NCBI GenBank assembly: GCA_014238315.1
Contig: JABABG010000105.1
Span: forward strand, 1-35,584
Origin: Alphaproteobacteria bacterium
GTDB lineage: Bacteria; Pseudomonadota; Alphaproteobacteria; JABAAW01
DNA: 35,584 nucleotides
Direction of reading: 5' to 3'
A program made the translations under genes and the position numbers. A model generated the notes under the pieces. It saw only the letters and a list, made by a program, of their open reading frames with translations. It was not told the DNA's origin and did no database searches. Positions 33,179-35,584 of this stretch are shown here, piece after piece. Positions within the stretch are counted from its first letter, which is position 1. Each line of letters starts with the position of its first letter.

Positions 33179-33224
33179 AGCTGATAAAAAATAATAGAAC
33201 AAGCTGATAAAAAGCAATAGAACA
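33179..33224. repeat. Tandem 23-bp repeat x 2
   Basis: AGCTGATAAAAAATAATAGA+ACA (33179-33201) is followed at once by AGCTGATAAAAAGCAATAGA+ACA (33202-33224), with two differences. It is in the spacer upstream of the methyltransferase. Further on (33271-33330) lie three or four degenerate GCTAACCCT words and an 11-bp stem TTGCGCTAGCT/AGCTAACGCAA after the tauC stop codon. Confidence 0.8.
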
Positions 33225-33336
33225 ATAGGCTCTTGCAAGCAAGGCGGACGCGGGGGAGAGGTAAACCTTGTTGCGCTAGCTAAACCCTTGCAGCTAACCC
33301 TTTGGCAACTAACCCTGGCAGCTAACGCAAAGAGAG

Positions 33337-34326
33337 CTATACCTTACCCTTCCAAGGTACCAAGGTGCGCTCGACCCAACGCATAACTAGGTCAAAGCAG
33401 TAAGCTATAAGACCGATAACGATGATACCCAAAAAGACGATGTCCGTCGCAAGATAACGCGCCGCGTTCAAAACCATAACTCCCAAGCCCGCCTTCGCCG
33501 CAACCATCTCGGCTGCAACTAGAGTCGTCCAGCCAAACGCTATCGCAACCCGCATGCCAGTCAAAATCTCAGGCAACGCGCCCTTCAAAACCACATGCCA
33601 AACAACTTGACGCGAAGTCGCACCCATCGAATACGCGGCATGAATCTGTTCGATCGAGACAGAACGAACTCCAGCACGAGCGTTCAGGGCAAGAGGCGCA
33701 AAACACGCAAGGAAAATCAAAATAATCTTCGAAACATCGCCAATACCAAACCAAATGATAGTCAAAGGCAAGTACGCAAGAGGCGGAATCGGGCGGTAAA
33801 ACTCAATTGGTGGGTCAAAAACCCCTCGCGAAACACGACTCATACCCATCGAAATGCCAATAGGAACTCCAACTATAACCGCAAAGCCAAAAGCGGTGAA
33901 TACTCGCTGAAGACTAGCAAAGGAATGCTGCAACAAAGTGCTGTCGTTAAAGCCAACGCACTTATCGGGGGTCAAATTGCTCAAACCCAAGTAATTCTGA
34001 AACTCTTGCAAATATGTCGGCACACAAGAAATGCGCAAAAACTTCGACCAAACAATCTCAGGCGGTGGTAAAAATAATGGCGGAACCCAACCATAAGAAG
34101 TGGATATCCACCAAGATGACAATATCGATGCAATCGTAAAGATGCTAATCAATCCGCTTTTGCCACTACCAGGCGCGCCGTAGGAATCTATAGCCTTAGC
34201 CTCGCCAGCACTTCCTTTGCCAGTTCCTTTTGCGCGGCGACCAACAAAAGTACCCCACCACATATCAACGCGCGATGCTAATGAGGTAGAAGAAACTTTC
34301 TTCGATGTCGTTTTAGCTGGGCTCAT
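33337..34326 (-). CDS. tauC: ABC transporter permease, TauC/SsuC-like
   Basis: 329 residues, longer than typical TauC (about 275) because of a hydrophilic N-terminus of about 58 residues rich in Lys, Ser and Gly. The permease part has about six helices and the strongly TauC-like block FDPPIEFYRPIPPLAYLPLT, IWFGIGDVSKIILIFLACFAPL, ARAGVRSVSIEQIHAA with the EAA loop following, GALPEILTGMRVAIAFGWTTLVAAE and the C-terminal VERTLVPWKGK. Also a 20-residue insert around CVPTYLQEFQNYLGLSN. Imports taurine or another sulfonate with TauA and TauB. AGGAG precedes the ATG. It is 65 bases downstream of tauB; that gap has two CTCTAGTAAA copies and an AGTGCT/AGCACT stem. Confidence 0.88.
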   Translation of the reverse strand: MSPAKTTSKKVSSTSLASRVDMWWGTFVGRRAKGTGKGSAGEAKAIDSYGAPGSGKSGLISIFTIASILSSWWISTSYGWVPPLFLPPPEIVWSKFLRISCVPTYLQEFQNYLGLSNLTPDKCVGFNDSTLLQHSFASLQRVFTAFGFAVIVGVPIGISMGMSRVSRGVFDPPIEFYRPIPPLAYLPLTIIWFGIGDVSKIILIFLACFAPLALNARAGVRSVSIEQIHAAYSMGATSRQVVWHVVLKGALPEILTGMRVAIAFGWTTLVAAEMVAAKAGLGVMVLNAARYLATDIVFLGIIVIGLIAYCFDLVMRWVERTLVPWKGKV

Positions 34327-34391
34327 TTTTAGTCTCCTTTATAAAAACAGAAACTCTAGTAAAAGTGCTCTAGTAAAGCACTCTGGTGAAA

Positions 34392-35243
34392 CTAGAACTC
34401 TGCCTCCTCCTCGCCATGGATGATAGAAAGAATCTTCTCGCGCATGTCTATGAAGTCCGAACGAGATTTAATCTTGCGAGCGTCTCCCTTGTCCAAAAAA
34501 TCTTTCCAAAATGTTAGATCGTATTCGTGCGTTATCCGACCAGGGCGAGGCGACATAACTATCAATCTGGTCGCCATAAACAACGCCTCTTCAACGCTGT
34601 GCGTGATGAAAAATACCGCCTTATGAGTCTTATGCCAAACATTCAAAACTAACTCTTGCATCGTCTCGCGCGTGAAGGCATCAAGCGCACCTAAAGGCTC
34701 GTCCATAAGTAATATCTCAGGGTTCGAGGTCAATGCCCTCGCCAAGCCAACCCGTTGCTGCATGCCACCAGAGAGCTGGAAAATAGGATGCTTTTCAAAA
34801 TCCCTCAAGCCTACCAAATCCAAATTAGCGCGCGCTATCTTTATCCGCTCCCTCTCTCCCACTCCTTGCAACTTCAAGCCGAAAGAAACATTTTGCAAAA
34901 CATCAAGCCACGGTAGCAAGGCGTGCTTTTGAAAAACAACTCCGCGATCCTTACCAGGACCCATAACCTCCTCAAAAACAACCCCGCGAGAGCGGTCGGG
35001 ACCCTCAACCTCAGAGCCCTTCATCAAAATACGACCACTCGTAGGCTTGATGAAGCCAGCCATAACATTCAACAACGTCGTCTTACCACAACCAGAGGCA
35101 CCAAGCGCAACGATAAACTCGCGCTCCTTCATCGCCAAGTTGACATCGTTCAGAGCGACAACATCGCCAGAACCCAAACTCGCCGGAAAAACAACCCCTA
35201 TCTTCTCAAGGCTTAACGCGTGTTGTGATGAAACCTTACTCAT
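34392..35243 (-). CDS. tauB: ABC transporter ATP-binding protein, TauB-like
   Basis: 283 residues. Walker A GASGCGKTT (48-56), signature QLSGGMQQRVGLARAL, Walker B ILLMDEPLGALD and H-loop FFITHSVEEALF are intact. The segment RGVVFQKHALLPWLDVLQNV with the Q-loop glutamine at Q105 and the PRPGRI element are typical of taurine/sulfonate/nitrate importers. A 14-residue unit is duplicated in tandem just before the Q-loop: EVEGPDRSRGVVFE (78-91) and EVMGPGKDRGVVFQ (92-105). GGGAG precedes the ATG. It is the first gene of the tauB-tauC unit inside the window; tauA, if present, would lie beyond 35584 or elsewhere. Confidence 0.9.
   Translation of the reverse strand: MSKVSSQHALSLEKIGVVFPASLGSGDVVALNDVNLAMKEREFIVALGASGCGKTTLLNVMAGFIKPTSGRILMKGSEVEGPDRSRGVVFEEVMGPGKDRGVVFQKHALLPWLDVLQNVSFGLKLQGVGERERIKIARANLDLVGLRDFEKHPIFQLSGGMQQRVGLARALTSNPEILLMDEPLGALDAFTRETMQELVLNVWHKTHKAVFFITHSVEEALFMATRLIVMSPRPGRITHEYDLTFWKDFLDKGDARKIKSRSDFIDMREKILSIIHGEEEAEF
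34929..35012. repeat. 42-bp in-frame tandem duplication inside tauB
   Basis: Two 42-bp units code for residues 78-91 and 92-105. Both contain RGVVF; the DNA has diverged, though AAAAACAAC-CCGCGA is still shared. Only the downstream unit keeps the Q-loop glutamine. Confidence 0.85.
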
Positions 35244-35584
35244 AAAATATTCTCCCTTCGCCCACTTTGCTCCGCTTTTGCCCCCTTCCCCCTTTGCTTG
35301 CCTAATCCTGCTCCCCTCTACTACGCCTACTTAACTCTGCTCGCCCGCCCGCCAGCTCCGCTTGCCATCGCCCGATGTAAAACTACCTATAGCATAGCGG
35401 GGTGGCTTGTGCATATCAGAATTCAATTATTAGGTAAATTAATTCCTTACGCTTAACAAGCTCTCATGGCAAGTCCTCCTGGCAAGTCCTCCTAACCGAA
35501 CTGAATCCATAACCTTAAACACGAATCCCCCCCTCGATCAGACCATAAATAGACTTATCGTGGGGGGGAACTCGCATAGTCTCA
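35244..35584. other. Non-coding leader region upstream of tauB
   Basis: No gene is supported. The part next to tauB (35250-35360) is strongly pyrimidine-rich on the plus strand. At 35468-35493 there is a perfect 13-bp tandem repeat, GGCAAGTCCTCCT twice. At 35527-35568 seven C residues pair with seven G residues, continued after one mismatch by CGAT/ATCG, giving a hairpin with a 16-18-nt loop; no T-run follows. A possible minus-strand -10 box TATAGG lies at about 35379-35384 with a poor -35. Confidence 0.55.

Overview
The window looks like a chromosomal segment of a flagellated alphaproteobacterium with moderate GC. The pointers are flaF next to a flagellin/FlgL-type gene, an alphaproteobacterial-type ribosomal protein L36 (rpmJ), the order TPR protein-bamB-der, an NKGE rather than NKxD motif in the first Der G domain, and tRNA genes that do not encode CCA. 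The TRAP-type and taurine-type transporters fit a marine or otherwise heterotrophic lifestyle, but I cannot place the organism below class. No phage, IS element, CRISPR array or rRNA was seen. Nearly everything is core or household genes.

Layout. 1-2143: tandem 40-bp hairpin repeats, tRNA-Pro, flaF and a FlgL/flagellin-family gene (minus strand) behind a textbook sigma-54 promoter. 2284-4568: rpmJ (missed by the ORF track) with a sigma-70 promoter almost abutting its start codon, then a spacer rich in repeats with a perfect 22-bp inverted repeat, then the two membrane subunits of a TRAP transporter. 4563-8198 (minus): wbpE/wbpB-like nucleotide-sugar genes and an MFS (UMF1-type) transporter. 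8231-12487 (plus): tRNA-Gly, SH3-domain protein, glmM, ribF and dapB, tightly packed and in places overlapping by ATGA. 12773-17765 (minus): tRNA-Gln, ispE, a TPR protein and an MsbA-like ABC exporter. 17896-19314: lpd, ended by a bidirectional terminator shared with the convergent flagellar operon fliK-flgD-flgE (24771 down to 19401), which has its own sigma-54 promoter. 25112-27377 (minus): dprA and an adenosine-kinase-type PfkB kinase. 27613-31841 (plus): a membrane-anchored TPR protein, bamB and an unusual der. 31928-33103: an orphan beta-type DNA methyltransferase with a decayed duplicate of its own 3' end beside it. 33337-35243 (minus): tauC and tauB.

How the genes work together. The flagellar genes (hook, hook cap, hook-length control, FlgL-like, FlaF) form two sigma-54 units. 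GlmM, DapB, the WbpB/WbpE pair, MsbA-like exporter and BamB all serve the cell envelope. Two import systems (TRAP DctQM and TauBC) lack their periplasmic binding proteins inside the window.

The most distinctive property is the density of short tandem duplications (about 12 to 75 bp), both between genes and, in frame, inside fliK, bamB, der and tauB. Several give unusual proteins: a 14-residue duplication before the Q-loop of TauB, a proline-rich insert in the second G domain of Der plus a basic repeat tail, and a 9-residue repeat in FliK. I found no convincing new multi-gene system; the findings below are anomalies in known families and candidate regulatory structures.
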